A stretch of 64,000 nt of DNA from Aquibaculum sediminis (GCF_040712085.1 NZ_JBFCVK010000006.1:248001-312000); one strand, 5' to 3'. Shown: positions 50,588 to 61,000, counted from the stretch's first letter. Notes: generated by a model not told the origin, from the sequence alone. Numbers and translations are program-made.

Positions 50588-51721
50588 ATGGACACGAGTC
50601 TCGAGAACCTGGACACCCCGGCCCTCCTTCTGGATCAGGAGATCCTGTCCCGCAACTGCGCCCGGATGGGCAAGCGGCTGCGCGCTGGCGGCATCGACCT
50701 GCGGCCACATCTTAAGACCGCGAAGTCCCGGGCGGTTGCCAAGCTGGCGACCGAGGGACACAGCGGCGCGGTGACCGTCTCCACCCTGGCGGAAGCCCGC
50801 TATTTCCTTGAAGGCGGCTTCACCGACATCCTCTACGCCGTGGGCATGGTTGCCGGCAAGGCCGCAGCCGCAGCCGCGCTCCAGCGCGACGGGGCCAGGC
50901 TGACCCTGGTGCTCGACAGCGTTGCGGCCGCGAAGTCAGTGGGTGAAGCGGCGGAAAAGCTGGACAGTCGCTTCCGCGTGCTGGTGGAACTGGACACCGG
51001 TGGCGGCCGGGCCGGTGTGGCACCGGACTCCGATGACCTGCTCGCGGTGGCGCGGGCCATCGAGGCACAGCCGGCCTTGGAGCTGGCCGGGGTCATGACC
51101 CATGCCGGCCACTCTTACCACTGCCGCGGCGCCGAGGAGATCGCAGCCGTGGCCGAGGAAGAGCGCCAAGGGCTGATTCAAGCCGCGCAGCGCCTGCGCG
51201 AGGCGGGCCTCCCCTGCCCCATCGTCAGCGCCGGCTCGACCCCGACAGCGGCACACGCCCGCAGCTTCGAAGGCCTGACGGAAATGCGTCCCGGCGTCTA
51301 TGTCTTCAATGACGTGGACCAGGTGGGCATCGGCTCTTGCGCGCCCGAGGACATCGCCCTGACCGTGCTGGCCACGGTCATCGGTCATAACCACCGTGCC
51401 GGTCGCATCCTGATCGACGCCGGCGCCCTGGCGCTTTCAAAGGACGTCAGCGCGCAGGAGTTCTTTCCCGATGTTGGCTATGGCCGGGTCTGCGACCTCT
51501 CGGGCCGCCCGCTGCCCGGGCTCTACGTGGAATCGGTTCACCAGGAGCATGGACTGATCGCGGCCGCCGAAGGCGCCCTGCCCTACGACAGTCTGCCGAT
51601 CGGCAGCCGCGTTCGCATCCAGCCGAATCACGCCTGCATCACCGCCGCCGCCTACCCGCACTATCAGGTGATCAGCGACGGCCGCGTCATCGAGCAGTGG
51701 GACCGGGTGAACGGCTGGTAG
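50588..51721 (+). CDS. Fold-type III PLP enzyme, DSD1/D-threonine aldolase-like
   Basis: A 377-residue protein from the ATG at 50588, after GAAAGGAGCG. It opens LDTPALLLDQEILSRNCARM, with the PLP lysine in RPHLKTAKS and the N-terminal alanine-racemase-type barrel. The C-terminal metal motif is PNHAC (His348, Cys350). The His-x-Cys form is that of zinc-dependent D-serine dehydratase (DSD1) rather than the His-x-Asp of D-threonine aldolase. D-serine dehydratase-like activity is therefore favoured but unproved. It may be cotranscribed with pccB. Confidence 0.85.
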   Translation: MDTSLENLDTPALLLDQEILSRNCARMGKRLRAGGIDLRPHLKTAKSRAVAKLATEGHSGAVTVSTLAEARYFLEGGFTDILYAVGMVAGKAAAAAALQRDGARLTLVLDSVAAAKSVGEAAEKLDSRFRVLVELDTGGGRAGVAPDSDDLLAVARAIEAQPALELAGVMTHAGHSYHCRGAEEIAAVAEEERQGLIQAAQRLREAGLPCPIVSAGSTPTAAHARSFEGLTEMRPGVYVFNDVDQVGIGSCAPEDIALTVLATVIGHNHRAGRILIDAGALALSKDVSAQEFFPDVGYGRVCDLSGRPLPGLYVESVHQEHGLIAAAEGALPYDSLPIGSRVRIQPNHACITAAAYPHYQVISDGRVIEQWDRVNGW

Positions 51722-51737
51722 GCCTCGCTTAGGCCTA
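51719..51737. terminator. Palindrome formed by two convergent stop codons
   Basis: TAGGCCT-CGCTT-AGGCCTA is a perfect 7-5-7 inverted repeat. Its first three bases are the stop of the plus-strand PLP-enzyme gene and its last three the stop (TAG on the minus strand) of the small gene at 51735. It is a short hairpin usable in both directions, but no T-run follows. Confidence 0.4.
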
Positions 51738-51896
51738 CTTGTCACCCTGCGGGTGCTTGGGCGGGATGGTGGCTGCGGGCGGGTCGCTGGCGGGGAAGCT
51801 CTCATCCAGCGCTTCGTCGAGCGCGTCCTCTTGGTGCTTGTCTTCCTCGCTCTGAGGCTTCTTGGGATCGTTCTTGCCGGGATCTTTCGCCGTCAT
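51735..51896 (-). CDS. Small acidic protein with a DEALDESFPASDPP motif
   Basis: A 53-residue protein from the ATG at 51896, with AAGGAGACGG upstream. It is highly charged: a lysine-rich start (TAKDPGKNDPKKPQ) then EDALDEALDESFPASDPPA and a proline-rich end. The ALDESFPASDPP motif recurs at the ends of many short alphaproteobacterial proteins I remember, with no assigned role. It is probably disordered, with no membrane segment. It lies upstream of no gene on its strand within the window. Confidence 0.7.
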   Translation of the reverse strand: MTAKDPGKNDPKKPQSEEDKHQEDALDEALDESFPASDPPAATIPPKHPQGDK

Positions 51897-51944
51897 GTCC
51901 GTCTCCTTGAAACGTTCCCCATCCACCTAGCAGATGGGTCGCGG

Positions 51945-52256
51945 CTACTGCCCCGGCAAGGGTGGAGAGTTGCCGCCGCCCGAGCCCAGCATGTCCTCGC
52001 ACATGGGCGGCACCCGGGCGAGCAGCGTCTCGCGCCGGCCGGCCATCGAGGGGTTCTCCTCGATCATCGCCTCGATGTCGGCGCTGCGCTCGGCAATGCA
52101 GCGGGCGACCGGATCATCAGCCGCCACCTCGGCAGGGTCGGGGCCGAACAGGTCCTCCCAGTGGATCGCCGTCAGGCTGGCGATGACCAGCAGCAGCACG
52201 ATGGCCGCGCCGATCCGCCCTGCCGCTCCATCCAGAGCGCTGCGTCTTGCACTCAC
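51945..52256 (-). CDS. Single-span membrane protein, unknown function
   Basis: A 103-residue protein from the GTG at 52256, with GGGAGGAAGATA just before it. Residues about 17-32 (GAAIVLLLVIASLTAI) form one membrane helix. A soluble part follows with two cysteines (VARCIAERSADIE and PPMCEDMLG) that could pair in the periplasm. I do not recognise the family. It follows folC on the same strand at 74 bases. Confidence 0.65.
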   Translation of the reverse strand: MSARRSALDGAAGRIGAAIVLLLVIASLTAIHWEDLFGPDPAEVAADDPVARCIAERSADIEAMIEENPSMAGRRETLLARVPPMCEDMLGSGGGNSPPLPGQ

Positions 52257-52330
52257 TATCTTCCTCCCAGCAGATCATCGACCACCTTGCGTAGCGACCA
52301 CCTTGCGTAACGTTGGGCCGCTTCGATGAG

Positions 52331-53629
52331 TCAGCCGTTCTCCGCCAACACCTTGCCGGCCAGATAGAGCGAGCCGCAGATCAGAACTCGGCCTTCCGGC
52401 CCACTGTCGGCAAGCGCTGCCGCCATGGCGGCGTCGAGGTTGGGCCGGGCGGTCGCGGCGATCCCGCAGGCCCGGGCGTGTTCGGCCGCGGCCTCGGGGC
52501 TGAGGCTGTTCGGCTCTCCCGGAATGGCGATGGCCTCGAGTCGCTCCGTGAGCGGCGCCAGGGGGCGCAGGAAATCGGCGGCCGCCTTGGTGTTGAGCAT
52601 GCCGTAGATCAGGCGCAGAGGCTTGCGGTCGCGCCCGAGCCAGGCGGCCAGGGCCTCGGCGGCGGCCGCATTGTGTCCGCCGTCGAGCCAAAGGCTCCAG
52701 TTGGCAGGCAGTTGTGCCACCAGAGGTCCGCGCGTGAGCTGCTGCAGGCGCGCCGGCCAGCGTGCTTGCGTCAACCCCTGTCGGCAGGCCTCCAGACTTG
52801 GCCCCAGATCGCCCAGGCGCCGGGCGGCGGCCATGGCGAGAATGGCGTTCTGCCGCTGATGGTCGCCGGGCAGCGCGGGGAAGGGCAGGTCCATTTCTCC
52901 CGCCTCGTCGCGATAGGTGAGTGCATCCGCGCCGGCCGCGCCCTCGAAATCGCGACCCTGAACCCAAAGGGGTGCCTCGATCTCGCGCGCCCGCGCCTCG
53001 ATCACTGCCAGGGCTCTTGGCGACTGCAGACCCACGACCGCGGGCACGCCGGGCTTCAGGATGCCCGCCTTCTCGAACGCGATGGCCTCCAGGCTGTCGC
53101 CCAGGTACTGGGTGTGGTCCATGGAGACGGGGGTGATCACGCTCAAGGCCGGGCGGTCGATGACGTTGGTGGCATCGAGGCGGCCGCCCAGCCCCACTTC
53201 CAACAGCAGCAGGTCCGCCGGCTCGCGCGCGAAGGCGAGAAAGGCAGCCACCGTGGTGATCTCGAAAAAGGTAATCGGGGCGCCGCCGTTGGCGGCCTCG
53301 CACTCCTCGAGCAGCGCGAGCAGGGCCGGCTCCTCGATCAGTCCGTCGCTCAGACGAATGCGCTCGTGGAAGCGCACAAGGTGCGGCGAGGTATAGGCCT
53401 GCACACGCCGCCCCTCGGCCTCGTGCATTGCCCGCAGGTAGGCCAGAACGGAGCCCTTGCCGTTGGTGCCGGCAATATGGACCACCGGCGCCAGGCGCCG
53501 CTCCGGATGCCCGAGCGTGGCCAGGAGCGTTTCGACCCGCCCGAGTGACAGGTCGATGATCTTGGGATGCAGCGCGTTGAGACGGGCGAGAACGGCGTCG
53601 CTGCACGACACCTCAGCCGTCTGAGGCAC
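52331..53629 (-). CDS. folC: Folylpolyglutamate/dihydrofolate synthase FolC
   Basis: A 432-residue Mur-ligase-family enzyme. The P-loop is VVHIAGTNGKGSVLAYL, followed by SPHLVRFHERIRL, LLLEVGLGGRLDATNV and SMDHTQYLG; the C-terminal domain has WLDGGHNAAAAEAL. Two GTG starts are possible: 53629 (with AGAGG six bases upstream, overlapping accD by 17 bases) or 53611 (just after the accD stop). I chose the first on the ribosome site. It adds glutamate to dihydropteroate and folates. accD-folC is a conserved pair. Confidence 0.92.
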   Translation of the reverse strand: MPQTAEVSCSDAVLARLNALHPKIIDLSLGRVETLLATLGHPERRLAPVVHIAGTNGKGSVLAYLRAMHEAEGRRVQAYTSPHLVRFHERIRLSDGLIEEPALLALLEECEAANGGAPITFFEITTVAAFLAFAREPADLLLLEVGLGGRLDATNVIDRPALSVITPVSMDHTQYLGDSLEAIAFEKAGILKPGVPAVVGLQSPRALAVIEARAREIEAPLWVQGRDFEGAAGADALTYRDEAGEMDLPFPALPGDHQRQNAILAMAAARRLGDLGPSLEACRQGLTQARWPARLQQLTRGPLVAQLPANWSLWLDGGHNAAAAEALAAWLGRDRKPLRLIYGMLNTKAAADFLRPLAPLTERLEAIAIPGEPNSLSPEAAAEHARACGIAATARPNLDAAMAAALADSGPEGRVLICGSLYLAGKVLAENG

Positions 53630-54629
53630 GCTCCGCCTCTTTCTCTTTCTTGCCCGCCGCTTTTTTGCCCGCAACTGCGGCTTCGGGCTGTTCGGGCTCC
53701 TCGGCCTTGGCATCGGTCTTGACCGGCTCGGCCGGCGTCGCGGCTGCGACCGGCTGCGTGGCCATGCCACGAACGGCCGGGCTGTTCATCAAGTGTCCCA
53801 GGAGGCGCCCCATGGTCTCGCGCAGTTCGGTGCGCGGCACCACCATGTCGATCATGCCGTGTTCCAGCAGGTATTCGGCACGCTGGAAGCCCGGCGGCAG
53901 GGTCTCGCGAATGGTTTCCTCGATCACTCGCGCCCCGGCAAAACCGATCACTGCGCCGGGCTCGGCAATCTGCACGTCGCCCAGCATGGCGAAGGACGCC
54001 GAAACGCCGCCGGTGGTCGGGTCGGTCAGGAGCACGATGTAGGGCAGCCCCTCGTCACGCACCATCTGCACCGCGATCACGCTGCGCGGCATCTGCATGA
54101 GGGAAAGAATGCCCTCCTGCATGCGCGCGCCGCCCGAGGCCGGCACAGCGATAAGCGCCGCACGGCGGCGCACCGCTTCGCGCGCAGCCGTCACCAGCCC
54201 CTCGCCCACGGCCAGCCCCATGGAGCCGCCCATGAAGGAGAAGTCGAAGGCCGCGACCACCGCCGGCTGGCCGCCGATATGGCCATGGCCAACGCGGATG
54301 GCGTCCTGCTGGCCGGTCTTGGTGCGCGCCTTCTTCAGCCGCTCACTGTAGCGCTCGCGATCGCGGAACTTCAGCGGGTCGGCCAGCGCTTGCGGCAACT
54401 CGACCTTCTCGTAGGCGCCGTCATCGAACAGCACTTCCATACGCCGCTCGGGCCCGATGCGCATGTGGTGGCCGCAGTTCGGGCAGACGCGCAGCAGCTC
54501 CTCGAGTTCGCGGTGGAAGATCATGTGACCGCAGGAGGTGCACTTGTCCCAGAGATTGTCAGGGATGTCCTCACGCGGGGCCACAAGCGCCCGGATTTTC
54601 GGGCGCACATAGTTGGTGATCCAGTTCAT
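53613..54629 (-). CDS. accD: Acetyl-CoA carboxylase carboxyltransferase subunit beta AccD
   Basis: A 338-residue protein. The N-terminal zinc ribbon has CTSCGHMIFHRELEELLRVCPNC. The crotonase core has AAFDFSFMGGSMGLAVGEGL, ASGGARMQEGILSLMQMPR and LLTDPTTGGVSASFAMLGD. It transfers the carboxyl group to acetyl-CoA, the first step of fatty acid synthesis. A lysine/alanine/glutamate-rich tail of about 45 residues extends the C-terminus. It overlaps trpA by four bases. Confidence 0.95.
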   Translation of the reverse strand: MNWITNYVRPKIRALVAPREDIPDNLWDKCTSCGHMIFHRELEELLRVCPNCGHHMRIGPERRMEVLFDDGAYEKVELPQALADPLKFRDRERYSERLKKARTKTGQQDAIRVGHGHIGGQPAVVAAFDFSFMGGSMGLAVGEGLVTAAREAVRRRAALIAVPASGGARMQEGILSLMQMPRSVIAVQMVRDEGLPYIVLLTDPTTGGVSASFAMLGDVQIAEPGAVIGFAGARVIEETIRETLPPGFQRAEYLLEHGMIDMVVPRTELRETMGRLLGHLMNSPAVRGMATQPVAAATPAEPVKTDAKAEEPEQPEAAVAGKKAAGKKEKEAERASDG

Positions 54630-55474
54630 GCGGGAACCTTACCTCGCATTCCTCCGGCCAGCGCGCTGACGAGATTCAGCGCCGCCGGCACTGTTTCAGC
54701 CGTTGCCTTGCCGTCCTGGTCCAGGGAGTCCTCGATCCGGCCCACGATGGCCGAGCCGACCACCGCGGCATCGGCAACCTTGCCGATGGCGGCGGCCTGT
54801 TCCGGCGTCTTGATCCCGAAGCCGACGGCCACGGGAATGTCGGTATGGCGGCGGAAGCGCGCAACCGCCGCGGCGACCTGATCCGCCAGGGCCGAGCGCG
54901 TGCCGGTGATGCCGAGCACGGAGACGTAATAGAGGAAGCCGCCGGTGTTCTCGAGCACCTTGGGCAGGCGCTTGTCATCGGTCGTCGGCGTGGCCAGACG
55001 GATCCAGTGCAGCCCTGCGGCAACGGCCGGGTCGCAGAGTTCGTCATCCTCTTCGGGCGGCAGGTCGACGATGATCAGGCCGTCCACGCCCGCAGCCACG
55101 GCCTCCTCGATGAAGCGCTGCGGCCCCATGGAGTAGATCGGGTTGTAGTAGCCCATCAGGATGATCGGGGTTACCGCATCTTCCTGCCGGAAGCGGCGCA
55201 CCAGACCCAGGGTCTTGGCAAGCGTCGCCCCGGCCTTCAGCGCGCGCTGCGAAGCGGCCTGGATTGCCGGGCCGTCAGCCATGGGGTCGGAGAAGGGCAT
55301 GCCGATCTCGATGATGTCGGCGCCGGCCGCGGGGAGCCCCTTCAGGATCTCCCAGCTGGTGTCCATGTCCGGGTCCCCGGCGGTGACGAAGGTCACGAGA
55401 CCGGCGCGGCCTTCCTGCTTCAGCGCGGCGAAGCGCGTCTCCACTCGGCTGGGTGTGGTACGGGTGGCAGCCAT
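54626..55474 (-). CDS. trpA: Tryptophan synthase alpha chain TrpA
   Basis: A 282-residue TIM barrel from the ATG at 55474 (a GTG three bases earlier is in frame). The catalytic glutamate is in ADIIEIGMPFSDPMADGP and the aspartate in LIIVDLPPEED; VGFGIKTPEQAA closes the phosphate site. It cleaves indole-3-glycerol phosphate and channels indole to TrpB. It is coupled to trpB through a TGATG junction. Confidence 0.95.
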   Translation of the reverse strand: MAATRTTPSRVETRFAALKQEGRAGLVTFVTAGDPDMDTSWEILKGLPAAGADIIEIGMPFSDPMADGPAIQAASQRALKAGATLAKTLGLVRRFRQEDAVTPIILMGYYNPIYSMGPQRFIEEAVAAGVDGLIIVDLPPEEDDELCDPAVAAGLHWIRLATPTTDDKRLPKVLENTGGFLYYVSVLGITGTRSALADQVAAAVARFRRHTDIPVAVGFGIKTPEQAAAIGKVADAAVVGSAIVGRIEDSLDQDGKATAETVPAALNLVSALAGGMRGKVPA

Positions 55475-56688
55475 CACAAAGACACTCCCAAACGCTCGGC
55501 CACAGCAAAGACATCCTTGTCGCCGCGCCCGCAGAGATTCATCACCAGCAGGTGATCGCGGGGCAGGTCCGGCGCCATCTTCATCACTTGCGCCAGTGCA
55601 TGTGCCGGCTCCAGCGCCGGGATGATCCCTTCCGTACGCGTACAGAGCTTAAAGGCCTCCATGGCCTCGTCATCGGTCACCGAGACATAGTCGACCCGGC
55701 CCGACTCGTGCAGCCAGGAGTGCTCCGGGCCGATGCCGGGATAGTCGAGACCGGCGGAAATCGAGTAGGCGTCGAGGATCTGACCATCGTCGGTCTGGAG
55801 CAGATAGGTGCGGTTTCCGTGCAGCACGCCCGGGCGCCCGCCATTGAGGGACGCTGCATGCTCGCCGCTGGCGATGCCGTGCCCGGCAGCCTCCACACCC
55901 ACCATGCGCACGTCCGGCTCATCCAGGAAGGGATGGAACAGGCCGATGGCGTTGGAGCCGCCGCCGATGCAGGCCACCAACGTGTCCGGCAGTCGCCCTT
56001 CAGCCTCATGGAGCTGCTGGCGGGTTTCCTCCCCGATCACGCACTGGAAATCGCGCACCATGGCGGGATAGGGATGCGGGCCGGCGGCGGTGCCGATGAT
56101 GTAGAAGGTGCTTTCCACATTGGCGACCCAGTCGCGCAGCGCCTCGTTCATCGCGTCCTTGAGGGTGCCGGTGCCGCTGGTGACCGGAATCACCTCGGCG
56201 CCCAGCATCTTCATGCGGAAGACGTTGGGCTTCTGCCGCTCGATGTCCGTGGCGCCCATGTAGACCACGCAGGGCAGGCCGAATCGGGCGCAGACCGTGG
56301 CCGTCGCCACGCCATGCTGGCCGGCGCCGGTCTCGGCAATGATCCGGGTCTTGCCCATCCGCCGGGCCAGCAGAATCTGGCCCAGGGTGTTGTTGATCTT
56401 GTGCGCGCCGGTGTGGTTCAGCTCGTCGCGCTTGAAGTAGATCTTGGCGCCGCCGAGTTCATCGGTGAGCCGTTCGGCAAAATAGAGCGGGCTGGGCCGG
56501 CCGACGTAGTGGGTCAGGAAGTAGTCCTGCTCCCGCTTGAAGTCCTCCGAGTGCCGGGCCTCCTCGTAGGCCTGTTCGACCTCGAGGATGAGCGGCATCA
56601 GGGTCTCAGCCACGAAACGACCGCCGAATATGCCGAAATGGCCGCGTTCGTCCGGGCCGGAACGATAGGTGTTGAGCGCGTCTGTCAT
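55474..56688 (-). CDS. trpB: Tryptophan synthase beta chain TrpB
   Basis: A 404-residue PLP enzyme from the ATG at 56688 (MTDALNTYRSGPDERGHFGI). The PLP lysine is in RDELNHTGAHKINNTLGQ, the catalytic region reads ETGAGQHGVATATV, and the phosphate-binding loop is CIGGGSNAIGLF. It condenses indole and serine to tryptophan. trpF, which commonly precedes trpB in this class, is absent: the 240-base gap instead faces the divergent efflux genes. Confidence 0.96.
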   Translation of the reverse strand: MTDALNTYRSGPDERGHFGIFGGRFVAETLMPLILEVEQAYEEARHSEDFKREQDYFLTHYVGRPSPLYFAERLTDELGGAKIYFKRDELNHTGAHKINNTLGQILLARRMGKTRIIAETGAGQHGVATATVCARFGLPCVVYMGATDIERQKPNVFRMKMLGAEVIPVTSGTGTLKDAMNEALRDWVANVESTFYIIGTAAGPHPYPAMVRDFQCVIGEETRQQLHEAEGRLPDTLVACIGGGSNAIGLFHPFLDEPDVRMVGVEAAGHGIASGEHAASLNGGRPGVLHGNRTYLLQTDDGQILDAYSISAGLDYPGIGPEHSWLHESGRVDYVSVTDDEAMEAFKLCTRTEGIIPALEPAHALAQVMKMAPDLPRDHLLVMNLCGRGDKDVFAVAERLGVSL

Positions 56689-56928
56689 GGGTTCCGGAAC
56701 CTGCTGTGCATTGCGACGCACTCTGCCGCAAGCGGGCCCGCCGCGCAACGCAGGCGCTGCGCGGCTGACAGCGACGTCTTGGAGTGCAGCGCCAAGCATC
56801 AAGAATGCTTCGGATCAGACCTCAGAAATCTGTTGGCGCCTTCACTGCAGGTGGTACGCTAAAGTGGCACTAGAAGACGATAATCCATCCAGTGCTCGCA
56901 GCTGCACAAGAGGCGAACGGGGGAAGCC

Positions 56929-58092
56929 ATGCAAAACAACAAGAAGCTGTCTCTGTGGACGAAAAGCGCGCTGCGCGGACTGGCGCTCGCCGCCGCCTGC
57001 AGTCTGTCGCTGCCCGCTGCAGCCCAGATGCCGGGCCTGGAAATGCCGCCCCCGGCGGTTGTGGTCGAGCCGATCGAGGTGCAGGTGATCGACCACCCGG
57101 AAGAATTCCTGGGTCAGGTGGAAGCCATCGAGGCCGTCGACCTGCGCGCGCGGGTGCAGGGTTTCCTGCAGGAGGTCTCCTTCGCGCCGGGTCAAAGGGT
57201 CGAAACGGGGGACCTGCTCTTCATCATCGAACCCGATCAGTACGACGCGCAGCTCTCCTCGGCCCAGGCGCAGCTCTCCCGCGCCGAAGCAGGAGCGGAT
57301 GAGGCGCAGCGCAGCCTGGCCCGCACCCAGGAACTGGCGAATCGCGGCACCTCGCCCCAGGCGTCCCTGGACCAGGCACGCGCGGCGGCAGCCATGGCCG
57401 ATGCCGATGTTGAGGCTGCCAAGGCCGCGGTAAGCGCAGCGGAACTTGACCTCTCCTACACCCAGATCCATGCGCCGATTGGCGGCCAGATCGGCCAGTC
57501 GCAGTTCAGCCACGGCAACCTGGTGGGTCCTGACTCCGGTTCGCTCGCGCGCATCGTCCAGCTCGACCCGATCCGCGTGGCCTTCTCGGTCACCGACGAC
57601 CGCTATGCCACACTGCGCCAGCAGGTGGTCGATGCGGGCGGTGTTCTCGAAACCGATGCCCTGCTGTTGCGGCTGCGCCTCCCCAACGGCGTCGACTACC
57701 CGTCACAAGGGCGGCTCGAATATGTCTCCAGCGAAATGGACACCCGCACCGGCACGGTGCCGGTGCGCCTGATCTTCCCCAACCCCGACGGGCTGCTGTT
57801 GCCCGGTCAGAACGTGACGCTCTACATCCAGGAGAGCGCGCAGCGCGAACTGCCGGTAGTGCCGCAGTCCGCGGTACTGCAGGACCGCAGCGGCCGCTAT
57901 GTCTACACCCTGCAGGACGACGACACGGTCACCCAGCAGCGCATCGAGACCGGCGCCCGCGTGCCCAATGGCTGGGCGGTGGTCGAAGGGCTGGAGGGCG
58001 GCGAACTTGTCGTCACCCAAGGCATCCAGCGACTGAGCGAAGGGGCTTCCGTACAAGCCAGCCAGGGCCGCCCGGTCGGGGATGACGGCTGA
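56929..58092 (+). CDS. RND efflux periplasmic adaptor (membrane fusion protein)
   Basis: A 387-residue exported protein. The signal peptide (LRGLALAAACSLSLPAAAQ) carries a cysteine, but the cleavage site looks like AAA-Q rather than a lipobox. Then a barrel-sandwich/lipoyl half (VDLRARVQGFLQEVSFAPGQRV), a long coiled-coil hairpin (about residues 105-170, rich in Ala/Glu) and the second lipoyl half (YTQIHAPIGGQIG). It links the pump to an outer-membrane channel, not encoded nearby. It overlaps the pump gene by one base. Confidence 0.92.
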   Translation: MQNNKKLSLWTKSALRGLALAAACSLSLPAAAQMPGLEMPPPAVVVEPIEVQVIDHPEEFLGQVEAIEAVDLRARVQGFLQEVSFAPGQRVETGDLLFIIEPDQYDAQLSSAQAQLSRAEAGADEAQRSLARTQELANRGTSPQASLDQARAAAAMADADVEAAKAAVSAAELDLSYTQIHAPIGGQIGQSQFSHGNLVGPDSGSLARIVQLDPIRVAFSVTDDRYATLRQQVVDAGGVLETDALLLRLRLPNGVDYPSQGRLEYVSSEMDTRTGTVPVRLIFPNPDGLLLPGQNVTLYIQESAQRELPVVPQSAVLQDRSGRYVYTLQDDDTVTQQRIETGARVPNGWAVVEGLEGGELVVTQGIQRLSEGASVQASQGRPVGDDG

Positions 58093-61000
58093 TGGGCCGC
58101 AACATCTTCATCTCCCGCAACCGACTGGCGATAGTGATCTCGCTGGTCATTGCGATTGCCGGCCTGATTTCCATCCGGGCGCTGCCGGTGCAGCAGTATC
58201 CCGACATCACACCGCCGACCATCAACGTCTCGGCAACCTATCCCGGCGCCAGCGCCGAGGTGATCGCGGACGTCGTCGGCGGGCCGCTGGAAACGGCAAT
58301 CAACGGCGTGGAGGACATGATCTACATGTCGTCCACCAGCACCAATGCCGGCCAGTACTCGCTCTCCGTCACCTTCGAGGTGGGCACCGATCCGGATATT
58401 GCCCAGGTCAACGTGCAGAACCGCTCGCAGTTGGCCATGTCGCAACTGCCCCAGGAGGTGACCGAGCAGGGCGTGACGGTCCAGGCGAGTTCGCCCGACT
58501 TCCTCTTCGCGCTCGGCTTCTATTCGCCGGACGGCAGCATATCCGCGCTCGACATCACCAATTTCGTCTCCTCCCAGGTGATCGACGCCCTCAAGCGCAT
58601 CGACGGCGTGGGCGACGTCTCCCTGGTCGGCGCCTCCGACTACTCCATGCGGGTCTGGTTCAATCCGGCGCGCATGAACGCGCTGGGCATCACGACAGAT
58701 GACGTAACCGACGCCATTCGCGCCCAAAGCATCCAGGCTTCCCTGGGCCGGGTCGGAGCACAGCCGGCGCCGGCCAACACCGCCGTTGAGTACAGCCTGG
58801 TTGCGGAGGGTCGCCTGCGCACTGCCGAGGAGTTCGAGCGCATCGTCATCCGCACCGGCGATCAAGGCTCCGTGGTGCGCCTGGGCGACATCGCGCGCCT
58901 GGAATTGGGGGCGCAGGACTACTCCTCCACCGCCCAGTTGAACGGGCAGGAAACGGCGATGCTGATGATCTCGCAATCGCCGGGCGCCAATGCGATCGCC
59001 ACCGCGGACGCGACGCTGGCCGAGTTGGAACAGCTGTCGACAAGCTTCCCGGAGGGCCTGGAGTACAGGGTCGTCTACGACGCCACCCAGTTCGTGCGCA
59101 CCAGCGTCGACCAGATCGTCGAGGTGCTGATCGAGGCCTTCATCATCGTCCTCATCATTACCTTCCTCTTCCTGCAGGACTGGCGCGCCACGCTGATCTC
59201 CGCCCTGGCGATTCCGGTTTCGCTGCTGGGCGCCATGGCGATCCTGCTGGTGCTGGGCTACTCGGCCAACACGGTGACGCTGCTGGCGCTGGTGCTCGCC
59301 ATCGGACTGGTGGTCGACGATGCGATTCTGGTGGTGGAGAACGTGCAACACGTGCTCGAGGAACACCCCGGTATCGGTGTCGCCGAGGCCACCGGCCGAG
59401 CCATGAGCCAGATCACCGGCCCGATCATCGCCACCACCTTCGTACTGCTGGCCGTGGTGTTGCCCACGGCGTTCCTTCCGGGGATCACCGGGCAGCTTTA
59501 CCGGCAGTTCGCCATCACCCTGTCTTCGTCCCTTGTGGTCTCGGCCCTGGTCGCCCTGACCCTCAGCCCGGCGCTTGCGGCCACGCTGTTGCGGCCGGCC
59601 AAGCAGGGCTACCGCCGCGGGCCGCTGGGCTGGTTCGCGCGCGGCATCGACATCACCCGGTCCGGCTACGGCCGCGTGGTGGGATGGCTGCTGCGCGCAC
59701 CCTATATCGCGCTCGGCGTGCTGGCGGCCGCCTTCGTCGGCGCCTACCTGATGTTCACCAGCCTGCCCTCGACCTTCCTGCCCAATGAGGACCAGGGCGC
59801 GATCTTCGTCGAGATTCAGCTTCCCGACGCCGCTTCCCTAAATCGCACGCAGGAGGTGGTGCATCACGTCGAAACCCTCCTGGGCGTGACGGAAGGCGTG
59901 GCGAACGTCATCTCGGTGGCCGGCTACAGCATGCTGCAAAGCACCGTCACACCCAACAGCGGCATGGCCATCGCCTCGCTCGACTCCTGGGATGAACGGG
60001 GCGAGGCCGGCATCAATCTACGCGACATGATCATGGGCCTGCAGAGCCAGTTCTTCACCATGCCGGGCGCCAACATCATGGCCTTCGTGCCGCCGCCGAT
60101 CCCGGGCGTAGGCACCGTGGGCGGCCTGGACTTCCGGCTGCAGGCCCTGCGCGGCCAGCCTCCGGAGGAAGTGGCACAGGTCGCCCGCTCCTTCCTGGGC
60201 GCGGCCAACCAGGCGCCGGAAATCGGCGGGGCTTCCACCACCTTCAATGCCGACGTGCCGCAGCTCTTCGTCAACGTCGACCGCGACCGCGCGCAGCTTC
60301 TGGGCCTCAGCGTAGGGCAGATCTACTCCACCCTGGGCGCGCACTTCGGCTCGCGCTACGTCAACGACTTCACGCTGGATGGCCGCGTCTATCAGGTGAA
60401 GCTGCAGGCGGAAGCCGACTACCGCAACGACGCCGAGGACATCATGGGGCTCTATGCCCGCAGCACCAATGGCGACATGGTGCCGCTGCGCAGCGTGGTG
60501 TCCGTGACGACGGTGCTGGGCCCCTACATCATCCCGCGCTACAACCTCATGGTCTCGCCCTCGATCAACGGGCAGACCGCACCCGGCGCCAGCACCGGCG
60601 ACGCCATGGCCGCCTTCGAGCGCACAGCCGCCGAGGTCCTGCCGGAAGGCTACGGTTTCGAGTGGTCGGGCATGTCGCTGCAGGAGACCCAGACCGCCGG
60701 CACGGAGGTCTTCATCTTCGCCCTGGCGCTGATCTTCGCCTACCTCTTCCTGGTGGCGCAGTACGAAAGCTGGATGCTGCCGCTCTCGATCATCTTCTCG
60801 CTGGGCATAGCGCTTTTCGGCGCGGTGGGCGCGCTGACGCTGGTGGGGCTGCAGAACAGCCTCTACGCCCAAGTGGGCATGGTGCTTCTCATAGGACTTG
60901 CGTCCAAGAACGCCATCCTGATCGTCGAGTTCGCCAAGAGTCAGCGCGAGGCCGGCCATTCGATCCTGGAAGCGGCCCGTAACGGTGCCGAGCAGCGCTT

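Noticed and set aside
52275..53606. 443-codon frame overlapping folC on the same strand
   Set aside because: The other frame encodes FolC with P-loop and all family motifs; this one is Arg/Gly/Ala-rich out-of-frame translation.
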